This document shows, piece by piece, positions 7,961 to 17,305 of a stretch of 64,000 nucleotides of DNA. Position numbers and translations under genes: made by a program. Location: NCBI GenBank assembly GCA_964246745.1, contig CAXTRK010000006.1, positions 1 through 64,000 of the forward strand, written 5' to 3'. Position 1 is the first letter of the stretch. Every line of letters begins with the position of its first letter. Below the pieces are notes generated by a model. That model was not told where the DNA came from, did not search any database, and saw nothing but the letters and a program-made list of their open reading frames with translations. This stretch comes from Lichenicoccus sp964246745. GTDB taxonomy: Bacteria > Pseudomonadota > Alphaproteobacteria > Acetobacterales > Acetobacteraceae.

Positions 7961-9004
7961 ATGGACACAGATCTGACCGGCCACCCGCCGCAGCCCTCCC
8001 CAGCCGCATCGCCACGCGCCGACCTGCTCACCGGCAGCCCGGTGTACAAGCCGTTCCGCTATCCTTGGGCGTACGAAGCCTGGATGACGCAGCAGCGCGT
8101 GCATTGGCTGCCCGAGGAGGTGCCGCTCGCCGATGACGTGAAGGACTGGCACCGCACGCTCTCCGCGGGCGAGCGCAACCTGGTGACGCAGATCTTCCGC
8201 TTCTTCACGCAGTCCGACGTGGAGGTGAACAACTGCTACATGAAGCACTACAGCCAGGTGTTCAAGCCGACCGAAGTGCTGATGATGCTCTCAGCGTTCT
8301 CCAACATCGAAACAATCCATATCGCCGCCTACAGCCATCTGCTCGACACCATCGGCATGCCCGAGGTGGAGTACTCGGCCTTCCTCAAATACAAGGAGAT
8401 GAAGGACAAGTACGACTACATGCAGGGCTTCTCGGTGGCCAACAAGCGCGAGATCGCCAAGACGCTGGCGGCGTTCGGCGCCTTTACCGAGGGTCTGCAG
8501 CTCTTCGCCTCGTTCGCCATCCTGCTGAACTTCCCGCGCTTCAACAAACTCAAGGGCATGGGTCAGATCGTCTCCTGGTCGGTGAGGGACGAGACGCTGC
8601 ACTGCCTTTCGGTGATCCGGCTGTTTCGCGTGTTCGTACAGGAAAATCCGGAAATCTGGACAGAGGCGCTGCGCTCCGAAATCACCGGGATCTGTGCGAC
8701 GATCGTCCAGCACGAGGATGCCTTCATCAATCTCGCCTTCGAACTTGGCGCGGTCGAGGGCCTCAATGCCGGGCAGGTCAAGAGCTATATCCGCTTTATC
8801 GCCGACCGCAGGCTGACCCAGCTTGGACTCGACCCGCTCTATCATATCGAGAGCAATCCGCTGCCGTGGGTGGACGACATGCTCAACGCGGTCGAGCATG
8901 CCAACTTCTTCGAAAATCGGGCAACCGAATATAGCCGAGCGTCGACCCAGGGCACCTGGGAGGAGGCGTTTGAAGACAGCGTGTTCGAACAGAGTCGCGC
9001 CTGA
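7961..9004 (+). CDS. nrdB: Ribonucleoside-diphosphate reductase, class Ia, small subunit
   Basis: 347-residue radical-generating subunit that supplies the tyrosyl radical to NrdA. Diiron ligands and radical residue are all visible: Asp86, Glu117, His120, Glu177, Glu211, His214 and Tyr124 in IETIHIAAYSHLL and SVRDETLH. The first ligands sit two residues later than in E. coli NrdB, in keeping with a class Ia enzyme. I chose the ATG at 7961; a GTG at 7922 would add 13 residues, and neither has a strong ribosome binding site. The gene stands alone, separated from nrdA by the transporter, ECF set, denD and the repeat element, so it probably has its own promoter in the 7847-7960 gap. Confidence 0.97.
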   Translation: MDTDLTGHPPQPSPAASPRADLLTGSPVYKPFRYPWAYEAWMTQQRVHWLPEEVPLADDVKDWHRTLSAGERNLVTQIFRFFTQSDVEVNNCYMKHYSQVFKPTEVLMMLSAFSNIETIHIAAYSHLLDTIGMPEVEYSAFLKYKEMKDKYDYMQGFSVANKREIAKTLAAFGAFTEGLQLFASFAILLNFPRFNKLKGMGQIVSWSVRDETLHCLSVIRLFRVFVQENPEIWTEALRSEITGICATIVQHEDAFINLAFELGAVEGLNAGQVKSYIRFIADRRLTQLGLDPLYHIESNPLPWVDDMLNAVEHANFFENRATEYSRASTQGTWEEAFEDSVFEQSRA

Positions 9005-9192
9005 CGACAGACGGCGGTCGTTCCATAGACGTTTCGAGGTAAACGCAACCCCTTTCCCATGCATAGGCAAAAAAGTTCCGATCACGCCTTCGAGAGCAGT
9101 TCCCTTAGCATTGATTAACGATTATATATTCCGCGCCCGGTAGCGTAACGAGCGGGTGATCCGGCGCAAGCCGGGCCAGAACGAGGCGCAGC

Positions 9193-9615
9193 ATGCAGAG
9201 CGAGAGCCGGGCCGGCCTGTCGGTTGAGCTGGCGGATATCATGAGCGGCCTGCAGCCGGCACTTGCCGGCGGGGCTGCCGGGCTCTCCAATGGCGCACCC
9301 AGGCAGAACCGCAGGCTGCCCGAACGCATCCTGGTGGCGGCGCATCAGGCCTGTGATCTCGGCGACCTCGACGTCGCCTCACAGCTCCTGTCGATCCTGG
9401 AGACCGTCATCGGCCAAACGCGTGGACGTCCTCGGGCGCCGGTTGATCCGGGACGCCGTCGGGTCATGGAAAGCCTGATTGCGGCGCATCAGCGGCTCTG
9501 GCACCTGCGCCATGCCGAGGAAGCGCCGGAGGCGGCGGCCCGTGCCGCGGTCACGGCCGGGCCACACGGCTTTCATGAAGCGACAGACCCGTTTGGGAGC
9601 CCGTTGAACGACTGA
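9193..9615 (+). CDS. Hypothetical protein, helical
   Basis: 140-residue protein I do not recognise. The middle is predicted helical by eye (RLPERILVAAHQACDLGDLD then VASQLLSILETV) and resembles a short repeat-type helical pair; the N-terminus is Gly/Ala-rich and the C-terminus is polar. No signal peptide or membrane segment is present. GAGG lies 6 bases upstream of the ATG at 9193, and an unusually AT-rich patch (around 9108-9131, TTGATTAACGATTATATATT) just upstream could hold its promoter. It converges on the methyltransferase gene with a 17-base gap. Codon use looks like that of its neighbours. Confidence 0.68.
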   Translation: MQSESRAGLSVELADIMSGLQPALAGGAAGLSNGAPRQNRRLPERILVAAHQACDLGDLDVASQLLSILETVIGQTRGRPRAPVDPGRRRVMESLIAAHQRLWHLRHAEEAPEAAARAAVTAGPHGFHEATDPFGSPLND

Positions 9616-9632
9616 GACACAATGCCTCGGGC

Positions 9633-10367
9633 TTATAGCGGCAGAGCCTCGGCGCCTCGCAGAATACGCTCCGCGGCGTCGGTAAAGCTGCCCCCGGCAT
9701 GGTGCAGGACCAGGCCCGGGTGCACCGCCGCGTCCGCGCGCGCCCCGGCCCGGCCCTGCAGCAGGATGATCTTGGCGTGCACACCCGCCTTCGGCCAGAA
9801 TGGCACGAGGATGATTGCGCCCAAACCGGCGGCGCCGACCATCGCGGCGCTCGCCTCAGCGTACAGCGCGGCCGGCAGTATCAGGGTCAGGCTGCCGCCT
9901 GGGCGCAGCAGCCGCGCGAGCGGCGCGATCCAGTCGTCCAACCCTACGACGGGAGCGCGCCGGGCCAGGTCCCGACGCGGATCTGGCGAGGCGGTGGCCG
10001 TGGCGCGATGCCATGGCGGATTGGCGAAGACGTGGTCGAAGCGGCCGATATCCGCCGGCAGAGCCGGCAGTCTCGCCTCGTGCAGCAGCAGGCCGGACAG
10101 GCCGTTTGCGGTCCAGTTGCGGCGAGCCAAGGCGGCGGTGGCCGGATCGGCTTCGATGCCGACGCCCTCCAGGTCCGTCACGCGTGCGCACAGGCACATC
10201 AAGCCCGCGCCGGCGCCGCAGCCTGCCTCCAGCACACGCTCCCGCGGCCGCGCCGGTATGGCGGCGGCAAGCAGCACCGGCTCGATTCCGGTCCGGTAGC
10301 CGTGACGAAACTGCCGGTAGCTCAGCCGGCCGCCGAGCAGCGCGCCTTCTGTCGTCGCTTCGATCAT
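9633..10367 (-). CDS. Class I SAM-dependent methyltransferase, TrmN6/YfiC-like
   Basis: 244-residue Rossmann-fold methyltransferase. Motif I is VLEAGCGAGAG (about 45-55), the acidic post-I residue is in GVGIEAD, and motif IV is NPPW (about 118-121), which marks methylation of an amino group. The N-terminal LSYRQFRHGYRTGIEPVLLA matches the TrmN6 (YfiC) group that makes N6-methyladenosine at position 37 of tRNA-Val in E. coli. The precise target in this organism is inferred. It is divergent from the polyprenyl synthase gene with a 122-base gap, a pairing I recall from several alphaproteobacteria. Confidence 0.85.
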   Translation of the reverse strand: MIEATTEGALLGGRLSYRQFRHGYRTGIEPVLLAAAIPARPRERVLEAGCGAGAGLMCLCARVTDLEGVGIEADPATAALARRNWTANGLSGLLLHEARLPALPADIGRFDHVFANPPWHRATATASPDPRRDLARRAPVVGLDDWIAPLARLLRPGGSLTLILPAALYAEASAAMVGAAGLGAIILVPFWPKAGVHAKIILLQGRAGARADAAVHPGLVLHHAGGSFTDAAERILRGAEALPL

Positions 10368-10489
10368 CCTGGCGCGGCCAAGCCAGCGTGCCTCTCCGAC
10401 ACCGGCTGGACGCCAGATCCGCCGGCTTGACCCTCATTGGCGCGCCGCTCATATGAGGCGATGCGTCTCACCAATGAGGAGGATCGTGC

Positions 10490-11569
10490 TTGCGCGTCGC
10501 CGCCGGTCTGCCGGACTCCGCACGGATGACACAGGCTGGCGCGGAGCCTGAGCGATCCCGGACGGAGACCTCCAGCGAGGACGCTCTGCACGCCTTGTCG
10601 GAACTGCTTGCCGACGACATGGCCGCGTGCAACCGCGCCATCGTCCAGCGGATGGACAGCCCCGTCGCCCTCATCCCGCAACTTGCCGCTCATCTGGTGG
10701 CGGCGGGCGGCAAACGCCTGCGGCCTTTGCTGACGCTCGCCTCGGCGCGGCTGTCCGGATATCAGCCGACGGCGGGACAGGAGCCGCGTCATGTCGGGCT
10801 GGCCGCTTGTGTCGAGTTCATCCATACCGCGACCTTGCTGCATGACGATGTTGTCGACGAGAGCCAATTGCGTCGTGGTCTGGCCAGCGCCAACGCGGTG
10901 TTCGGCAACAAGGCTTCGGTGCTGGTCGGCGACTTCCTGTTCGCGCGCTCGTTCCAGCTCATGACCGAGGACGGTTCGCTGAAGGTGATGGCGATCCTGT
11001 CGAAGGCGGCGGCGACCATCGCCGAGGGCGAAGTCTTGCAGATGGCGACACAGAACGATCTCTCCACGCCGATCGACCGCTATCTCGAGGTGATCCACGG
11101 CAAGACCGCCGCCCTGTTCGCCGCCGCCTGCCGGGTCGGCGCCGTGGTCGCCTCGCGTCCGGAGGCGGAGGAGCTGGCGCTGGAAGCGTTCGGCACCAAT
11201 CTCGGCATGGCCTTCCAGTTGGTCGACGACGCGCTCGATTATGCCGCCGACCAGGCGGAACTCGGCAAGACCGTGGGCGACGATTTCCGCGAGGGCAAGA
11301 TCACCCTGCCGGTGCTTGCCGCCTACCACGCCGGCGACGACACCGAACGCGGCTTCTGGCGTCGTGTCATCGAGCGGAGCGACCACGCCGAGGATGACCT
11401 TGACCATGCGATGGCCCTGATCGCGCGTCGGGAGGGTATCGCCGTGACGCTGGACCGCGCGGCTGGATACGCGAGAGCCGCGTGCGATGCGCTGGCGCTG
11501 TTCCCGGACAGCCGGCTGCGGCGTCTGCTGGAAGAGGTCGCGCTCTACACGGTCAGCCGCGGCCGGTAG
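10490..11569 (+). CDS. ispB: Polyprenyl (octaprenyl/decaprenyl) diphosphate synthase
   Basis: Chain-elongating trans-prenyltransferase of 359 residues that makes the side chain of ubiquinone. It has the first Asp-rich motif LLHDDVVDES (DDVVD about 119-123) and the second QLVDDALDYAAD (DDALD about 246-250), plus GGKRLRPLL for allylic substrate binding. The TTG at 10490 is chosen because GAGGAGGAT lies about 7 bases upstream; the ATG at 10526 has no good site. Final chain length (C40 to C50) cannot be read from the sequence. It is a single gene, followed after 201 bases by the repeat protein gene. Confidence 0.93.
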   Translation: MRVAAGLPDSARMTQAGAEPERSRTETSSEDALHALSELLADDMAACNRAIVQRMDSPVALIPQLAAHLVAAGGKRLRPLLTLASARLSGYQPTAGQEPRHVGLAACVEFIHTATLLHDDVVDESQLRRGLASANAVFGNKASVLVGDFLFARSFQLMTEDGSLKVMAILSKAAATIAEGEVLQMATQNDLSTPIDRYLEVIHGKTAALFAAACRVGAVVASRPEAEELALEAFGTNLGMAFQLVDDALDYAADQAELGKTVGDDFREGKITLPVLAAYHAGDDTERGFWRRVIERSDHAEDDLDHAMALIARREGIAVTLDRAAGYARAACDALALFPDSRLRRLLEEVALYTVSRGR

Positions 11570-11770
11570 GGCCGCCGCTCCCTGTCGGGAACCAGTTGAT
11601 AAAGTAGATGGATTCCCCGGGGCACCCCTGCGTGTGACGCCCTGATTTTAGCGGCATCATGACCCAGATTGGTCAAGCAAAATGTTCCGACAAAGCAATT
11701 ATACCGTTTAATCGTCTGTTGCGGTGTGGTATCGAACCGGCGTCCATCCGACAGACCGAGGAAACTCCAA

Positions 11771-14700
11771 ATGGTTGCAGGTCCCATCATTACGTCTTCG
11801 ACGCCATCCACGGTCGAGGCGGACCAGACCACCGTACTTGGCAACGTGACACCCGGCCAGGCCGGCGACGTCCTGGCCATCGGCGCCGATCAACCTATCT
11901 CCGGCTTGCTGTCCCTGGGCCCGGTCGTGGATGGCGTCCAGGAGGTACTCTACACGGCGCCCGCCTCAATCCTTGCCAGCGGCGCCGAAACGTTATCCTA
12001 CACGGTGCGCGACGACACCAACAGCACCTCGACGATGAGCGGCACGGAAACGGTCACTCTTGACGCCGGTCCCAAGGCGGTGGTCGGGACGCCAGGGGCG
12101 TTGGAGCAGCGCCAGTCCGAAGTGGTCGGCACCGCCATCCCGGGCGAGAGCGACGACACCCTGACGCTGACGCAGACATCCGGAGCCTTCGGCACGCTCT
12201 CGCTCGGTCCGGCGACGGACGGTGGCGCCCGCTCAATCACCTACGTTGCGCCCGCCAGCATCATCGCCAGCGGCACCGATGTCATGACCTATACCCTGAC
12301 CGACGAGCTGGGCGGCACCGTCAGCGGCACTGTCGCGGTCCCGCTCGACGCTGGTCCCACGGTCGCGGCCGCCACCCCAACCGTCGTCGAACGCGGCCAG
12401 ACCACCGTGGTCGGCACCGTCGCCGCGGGCATCTCCGGCGACACGCTCACGCTGCATCAGGCATTCGGCTCCCTTGGCAGGCTGTCGCTCGGCCCCGCGC
12501 AGAACGGCGTCGAAAACGTGATCTACACCGCGCCCGCTACAGTGGCGGCGTCGACCCCGGACCATGTCGCCTATACCGTCTCGGACCAGCATGATGACGT
12601 GGTGGCGAGCGGCGCAAACACGGTCACGTTCGATGGCGGTCCCGTGTTCAGCGCCGGCACCCCGAGCGTGGTCGAGAACGGCCAGACCACAGTGCTCGGC
12701 ACGGTCACTCCCGGCGTGGCCGGCGACAGCCTGACCCTGACGCAGGTTAAAGGCGGCCTCGGCACGGTCAGCCTCGGCGCGGTGCAGTCGGACGGCAGCC
12801 AGCAGGTGATCTACACGGCGCCCACCCATGTCGCCGCAAGCGCGCTCGACACGGTGAGCTACACCATCATCGATCAGCATGACGACGCGACGGTGAACCA
12901 GACCGCCTCGGTCTCGCTGGACGCCGGCCCATCCATCACCAGCGCTGCCCCGGTCACCGTCGAGCACAACCAGACCACGATCCTTGGCACGGTCACCGCT
13001 GGCATCGCCGGCGACACGCTTACCCTGTCGCAGACGACGGGCTCGCTCGGCACGGTCTCACTCGCTGCGGTCGTGGACGGCGCCCAGCAGATACTCTACA
13101 CCGCGCCGTCCGACGTGAGCGCCAGCGGCCCTGACGCGGTCAGCTACAGCATCACCGACCAACACGACGGCGCCGTCGCCAGCGGCAGCGCCACCGTCAC
13201 ATTGGATGTCGGTCCCGCGATCGCGCCCGCCACTCCGGCAACCCTGGAGCGCAACCAGACCACCGTGCTGGGCGTGGTGACGCCAGGCATCGCCGGCGAC
13301 ACGCTCACCCTGGCCCAGGCGCCGGGAGCGCTTGGCACGGTATCGCTCGGCGCGGCGCAGGCGGATGGCACGCAACAAGTGATCTACACCGCGCCCGCGA
13401 CCGTGGCGGCGAGCGGCAACGATGACGTGAGCTACACGGTAGCCGACCAGCATGGGGCGGTGATCGCCCAGCAGAGCGCCGCCATCAATCTCGATGCCGG
13501 CCCGACGATCGCGATCGCGACGCCAGCCACCGTCGAGCAGAGCCAGACCACCATCCTCGGCACGGTCACACCGGGCGAGGCCGGAGACACGCTGAGCGTG
13601 TTCCAGGTTCCCGGCGCGCTCGGCGCCGTGTCGCTCGGCGCGGCGCAGGCGGATGGCACGCAGCAGGTGATCTACACGGCGCCGGCGAGTGTCGCCGCGA
13701 GCGGCAACGACAGCGTGACCTACGTCGTGTCCGACCAATATCATGATGCGGTCTCGGTCAACTCCGCGACCGTCGCGCTCGATGCCGGCCCCGCCATCGC
13801 GGCCGCGACGCCCGCCGCGATCGAGCAGGGCCAGACCACCGTTCTCGGCGCGGTCACTCCGGGCATCGCCGGCGACACGTTGAGCGTGGCTGTTGCTGCC
13901 GGCGCACTCGGCACGGTCGCCCTCGGCGCCGTGCAGTCGAACGGCACCCAGCAGGTGATCTACACCGCGCCGGCGTCGGTCGCGACCAGCGGCGTCGATA
14001 CGGTGAGCTATTCCATCGTCGACCAGCACGGCGCCGTCGTCGCCAGCAAGAGCGCTTCGGTCACCCTCGACGCCGGCCCCGCCGTCAGTCCGGTCACGGC
14101 AGCGGCCGAGCAGGGTCAGACCACGGTGATCGGCATCGTCACTGCCGGCGAGCCCGGCGACACCCTGACCCTGGCGCAGTCCGCAGGCGGGCTCGGCACG
14201 GTCGCCCTCGGCGCGGCGCAGGCCAACGGCACCCAGCAGGTGCTCTACACCGCACCCGCCAGCGTCACCGCGAGCGGCAACGATGCCGTCAGCTACAGCA
14301 TCACCGACCAGCACACTGACGCGGTGAGCAAGCAGACCGCATCCGTAAGCCTTGATGCCGGCCCGGCGATCACCTCCGCCACGCCCGCCTCCGTCCAGGC
14401 CAGCCATACCACGGTGCTCGGCACGGTGATGCCCGGCATGACCGGCGATGCGCTGGCCATCAGCCAGGCGCCCGGCGCGCAGGGCGCGGTCAGCCTGGGT
14501 GCTGCGCAATCCGGCGGCAGCCAGCAGATCATCTATACCGCGCCCGCCTCCATCACCACCAACGCGACCGATACGATCAGCTACAGCGTCATCGACCAGC
14601 ACGACGACGCGGTCGCCAAGGGCAGCGACGTGGTCAGTCTGCAGGCGGGTCCGATCATCACGCCGACGACGCCGTCGGTGATCGAGGGCTACCAGACGAC

Positions 14701-16477
14701 GGTGCTCGGCACGGTGTTGCCGGGTGTCGTCGGCGACACGCTGAGCATCACCGGCAGCAAAGGCATGTATGGCTCGGTCTCGCTCGGTGCGGTGCAGCCG
14801 GACGGCAGTCAGCAGGTCATCTACACGCCTCCCGGCGACGACTCCGGCAGCTCGGTGGCCAATTTCACTTACATTGTCACCGACCAGAACGGCGGCGGCG
14901 CCACCAGTCAGGCCGCCTCGGTCACGGTGGATGGCGGTCCCACGGTCAGCCCGCAGACGGCTCCGGGCGTGCTGGAGCAGGGCCAGAATGCGGTGTTGGC
15001 CACGGTCTCGCCGGGCGAGCCGGACGACACGCTGAGCGTGCGCCAGACCGGCGGCGCCCCGGGCATCATCACGCTCGGCGCGGCGCAGTCCGACGGCACG
15101 CGGCAGGTGATCTATACGGCGCCCGCGAGCATCACCGCCACCGGCAACGAAGCGGTGTCATATGAGGTCACCGACCAGCACGGCTCGCTGTCCAGCGACG
15201 GCAGCGCCAACATCGCGCTGGCGATCATGCCGTTCGCCGGCCTTATGGTATCCGACGCCGATGCCGCCGCCACGATGACGGTCAGCCTGACGATGGATGC
15301 GTCCGGCGGCAGCTTCGCGGATCTCGGCACCGGCTCGGTCAGCGGCGGCACCTACACGGTGAGCGGCACGGCGGCCCAGGTGAACACGGCTCTGCACGGG
15401 CTCGGCTTCACCTCAAGCACGGCCGGTGTGTCGTCCCCGACCTTCTCGGTGAACTTCGCGGCCAGCGGCACCACCGCCACCCTGTATGGCAGCTCCGGCG
15501 CGGACCATCTGATCGGCGCCAACGCCAAGCTGAGCATGGTTGGCTCGGGCGCCGGCACGACAGTGACGGCGGACGCTTCCGGCGGCGAGATCCTGGTCGC
15601 CGGCAGCGGCGGCGAGACGCTGGACGGCGGGGTGGCCGGCAGCGGCGACGTGTTCTACGGCGCCGCCTCCGGCAGCACCATCTTCCAGGGCGGAGCGGGG
15701 CACGACACGATGATCGGCGGCGGCGGCAATAGCACCGTGGTGAGCGGCGCCGGCGGCAGCGTGATCTTCCTGGGCAGCGGCGGCAACCTGGTGCAGAGCA
15801 ACGGCGCCGACACCATCATCGGCACCTCCGGCCGCGACACCATCAGCGCCGGCGGCAGCAGCGTCAGGCTGTTCGCGGGCTCCGGCAGCACCGACTTCAA
15901 CGGGGGTGCCGCGCGCAGCACGGTGATTGGCGGCGCGGGCGCGGTGACGGTCTCGGGAGGCGCCGGCGGCGGCGCGTTCTACGGCAGCGCCGCGGGCGGC
16001 AACCTGCTGCAATCCGGCACCGGCAACGCCTTCCTGGTGGCGGGCGGCAATGGCGATCGGCTCGTGGCCACCGGCGGCGCTTCCGACATCCTGCTGGCGG
16101 CCTCGGGCAACGAGACGCTCAATGCCTCCGGCTCGACCGCCTCCGACCTGTTGTATGGCGGCAGCGGCGCGGACGCGATCAGCCTGGGCGCCGGCAGAGA
16201 TACCCTGCTTGCCGGCAGCGGCAGCGCCGCTGTCACCGTGGGCTCGGGCAGCGCGATGCTCGACTTCGTGGCCGGACATGATGGCGGCGCGATGACGGTC
16301 ACCGGCTTCAAGGCGGGCACCGACCACGTCGCCTTGTTCGGCTACGACAGCGGCGAGGCGGCCAGCGTGTTGCAGAATGCCGTGGTCTCCGGCGGCAACA
16401 CCGCGCTCACCTTGTCCGACGGCACCCACATCACCCTGCTCGGCGTCACCGACCTAGGCACGCAGTCGATTGTCTAA
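11771..16477 (+). CDS. Large tandem-repeat surface/secreted protein (type I secretion-like)
   Basis: 1568-residue protein without an N-terminal signal peptide. Residues about 4-1152 form twelve tandem units of 95-97 residues with the pattern GPxIxxxTPxxVExxQTTVLG, then TVTPGxxGDTL, GxVSLGAxQxDGxQQVIYTA and VSYxxxDQHxxxV. Units are separated by conserved GP dipeptides. The C-terminal ~415 residues are Gly/Ser-rich with calcium-repeat-like stretches (GGAGHDTMIGGGGNSTV) and end in a domain common to type I secreted proteins (LSDGTHITLLGVTDLGTQSI). Such proteins are usually exported by an ABC/HlyD/TolC system, none of which is in the window. The ATG at 11771 has GAGGA 8 bases upstream. Adhesion or biofilm function is inference. 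Confidence 0.88.
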   Translation: MVAGPIITSSTPSTVEADQTTVLGNVTPGQAGDVLAIGADQPISGLLSLGPVVDGVQEVLYTAPASILASGAETLSYTVRDDTNSTSTMSGTETVTLDAGPKAVVGTPGALEQRQSEVVGTAIPGESDDTLTLTQTSGAFGTLSLGPATDGGARSITYVAPASIIASGTDVMTYTLTDELGGTVSGTVAVPLDAGPTVAAATPTVVERGQTTVVGTVAAGISGDTLTLHQAFGSLGRLSLGPAQNGVENVIYTAPATVAASTPDHVAYTVSDQHDDVVASGANTVTFDGGPVFSAGTPSVVENGQTTVLGTVTPGVAGDSLTLTQVKGGLGTVSLGAVQSDGSQQVIYTAPTHVAASALDTVSYTIIDQHDDATVNQTASVSLDAGPSITSAAPVTVEHNQTTILGTVTAGIAGDTLTLSQTTGSLGTVSLAAVVDGAQQILYTAPSDVSASGPDAVSYSITDQHDGAVASGSATVTLDVGPAIAPATPATLERNQTTVLGVVTPGIAGDTLTLAQAPGALGTVSLGAAQADGTQQVIYTAPATVAASGNDDVSYTVADQHGAVIAQQSAAINLDAGPTIAIATPATVEQSQTTILGTVTPGEAGDTLSVFQVPGALGAVSLGAAQADGTQQVIYTAPASVAASGNDSVTYVVSDQYHDAVSVNSATVALDAGPAIAAATPAAIEQGQTTVLGAVTPGIAGDTLSVAVAAGALGTVALGAVQSNGTQQVIYTAPASVATSGVDTVSYSIVDQHGAVVASKSASVTLDAGPAVSPVTAAAEQGQTTVIGIVTAGEPGDTLTLAQSAGGLGTVALGAAQANGTQQVLYTAPASVTASGNDAVSYSITDQHTDAVSKQTASVSLDAGPAITSATPASVQASHTTVLGTVMPGMTGDALAISQAPGAQGAVSLGAAQSGGSQQIIYTAPASITTNATDTISYSVIDQHDDAVAKGSDVVSLQAGPIITPTTPSVIEGYQTTVLGTVLPGVVGDTLSITGSKGMYGSVSLGAVQPDGSQQVIYTPPGDDSGSSVANFTYIVTDQNGGGATSQAASVTVDGGPTVSPQTAPGVLEQGQNAVLATVSPGEPDDTLSVRQTGGAPGIITLGAAQSDGTRQVIYTAPASITATGNEAVSYEVTDQHGSLSSDGSANIALAIMPFAGLMVSDADAAATMTVSLTMDASGGSFADLGTGSVSGGTYTVSGTAAQVNTALHGLGFTSSTAGVSSPTFSVNFAASGTTATLYGSSGADHLIGANAKLSMVGSGAGTTVTADASGGEILVAGSGGETLDGGVAGSGDVFYGAASGSTIFQGGAGHDTMIGGGGNSTVVSGAGGSVIFLGSGGNLVQSNGADTIIGTSGRDTISAGGSSVRLFAGSGSTDFNGGAARSTVIGGAGAVTVSGGAGGGAFYGSAAGGNLLQSGTGNAFLVAGGNGDRLVATGGASDILLAASGNETLNASGSTASDLLYGGSGADAISLGAGRDTLLAGSGSAAVTVGSGSAMLDFVAGHDGGAMTVTGFKAGTDHVALFGYDSGEAASVLQNAVVSGGNTALTLSDGTHITLLGVTDLGTQSIV
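11780..15226 (+). repeat. Twelve tandem ~288-bp repeats within the surface protein gene
   Basis: Units of 285-291 bases start at each GGT/GGC-CC(N) Gly-Pro codon pair, for example at 11780, 12068, 12353 and, for the last, 14936. Units 6 and 7 share the segment GAAQADGTQQVIYTAP and long stretches of identical DNA, whereas units 1, 2, 11 and 12 are more divergent. This is the expected picture of expansion by unequal crossover in the centre with ageing edges. The repeats are coding and have no spacer/repeat structure of a CRISPR array. Confidence 0.92.
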
Positions 16478-17295
16478 GACGGGCGTCTGAGACGGGCGTC
16501 TGCGGCTTCGAACAGGGAGAATCCGTCGTAGCCGAAATGCGCCAGGCCCCGCAGCAAGGGACCTGGCGCGATCGGCGGCGCGGTGAAGACGGCCTCGCTG
16601 ATTGCTGTGGGTCGGGTCGGCGGCGTCAAGGCGGCCAGCACGGATTCCGCGCGCTTCGCCACCGCCTCGGCCGGGTCAAGCCAGGTGATGCCGGGCTCGG
16701 AGTTGCGTCGCAACGCATCCAGCAGAAAGCTGTAATGCGTGCAGCCGATGCAGACCGTGTCGATGGCGGCCCCTCCCTCCTGGCCGAACAGGATGGCCAG
16801 TTCGCGGGTGATGGCGCGCTCGTCGATCGGCTCGCCGCGGAACGCCGCCTCGGCGAGATCGGCCAGCCCTCGCGCGCCGTGGGCGAGCAATCGGCAATCC
16901 GGCGCGAACCGTCTCGCCAGATCACGCAGATAGGGCCCGCGCACCGTCGCCGCCGTCGCCAGCAGGCCGATGTGGCGTGTGCGGCTCAGCGATGCCGCCC
17001 ACTTGATCGGCGGGACGCAGCCGATGAACGGCAGGTCGAAGCGCGCGCGCAGCGCCGGCAGCGCCACGGTGCTTGCCGTGTTGCACGCGATCACCACGGC
17101 GTCCGGCGCCCAGCGTTCGAGGGCGGCGTCGATCACCGACTCGATGCGCGCGGTCAGCGCCGCGTCGTCGCGTTCGCCGTAAGGATAGAACGCATTGTCC
17201 GCGAGCATGGTGATCCGCGCTCCGGGAAGGCGCTTGCGGAGTGCTCCGACGATGCCGTAGCCGCCAATGCCGGAATCGAACGCCAGCAAATGCAC
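16474..17295 (-). CDS. murI: Glutamate racemase
   Basis: 273-residue enzyme that interconverts L- and D-glutamate for peptidoglycan synthesis. The two catalytic cysteines are present in ACNTAS (Cys71) and GCTHY (Cys185), with the N-terminal DSGIGG (7-12). A GTG at 17295 gives the family-typical length and starts just after the pyrE stop at 17306; a TTG at 17289 is possible. Longer upstream readings run through pyrE and are rejected. The final residues ADARLRRPS are encoded by a perfect 13-bp tandem duplication. The stop shares bases with the convergent surface protein stop (CTAA at 16474-16477). Confidence 0.92.
   Translation of the reverse strand: MHLLAFDSGIGGYGIVGALRKRLPGARITMLADNAFYPYGERDDAALTARIESVIDAALERWAPDAVVIACNTASTVALPALRARFDLPFIGCVPPIKWAASLSRTRHIGLLATAATVRGPYLRDLARRFAPDCRLLAHGARGLADLAEAAFRGEPIDERAITRELAILFGQEGGAAIDTVCIGCTHYSFLLDALRRNSEPGITWLDPAEAVAKRAESVLAALTPPTRPTAISEAVFTAPPIAPGPLLRGLAHFGYDGFSLFEAADARLRRPS
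16477..16502. repeat. Perfect 13-bp tandem duplication at the murI 3' end
   Basis: AGACGGGCGTCTG occurs twice head to tail at 16477-16489 and 16490-16502, immediately after the surface protein stop codon. Because 13 is not a multiple of three, it must have changed the frame of the last codons of murI and may have created its present TAG stop. Each unit is itself partly palindromic (AGACG/CGTCT). Confidence 0.9.
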
Positions 17296-17305
17296 GAACG
17301 CGGGC

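Noticed and set aside
13058..14602. Long minus-strand open frame with repeating segments opposite the surface protein
   Set aside because: Its repeats simply mirror the sense-strand 288-bp units; the sense protein has ordered domains and a good ribosome binding site.
11780..15226. Regularly spaced direct repeats considered as a CRISPR-like or non-coding array
   Set aside because: Unit length is about 288 bases, there are no unique spacers, and every unit stays in one reading frame of a protein.
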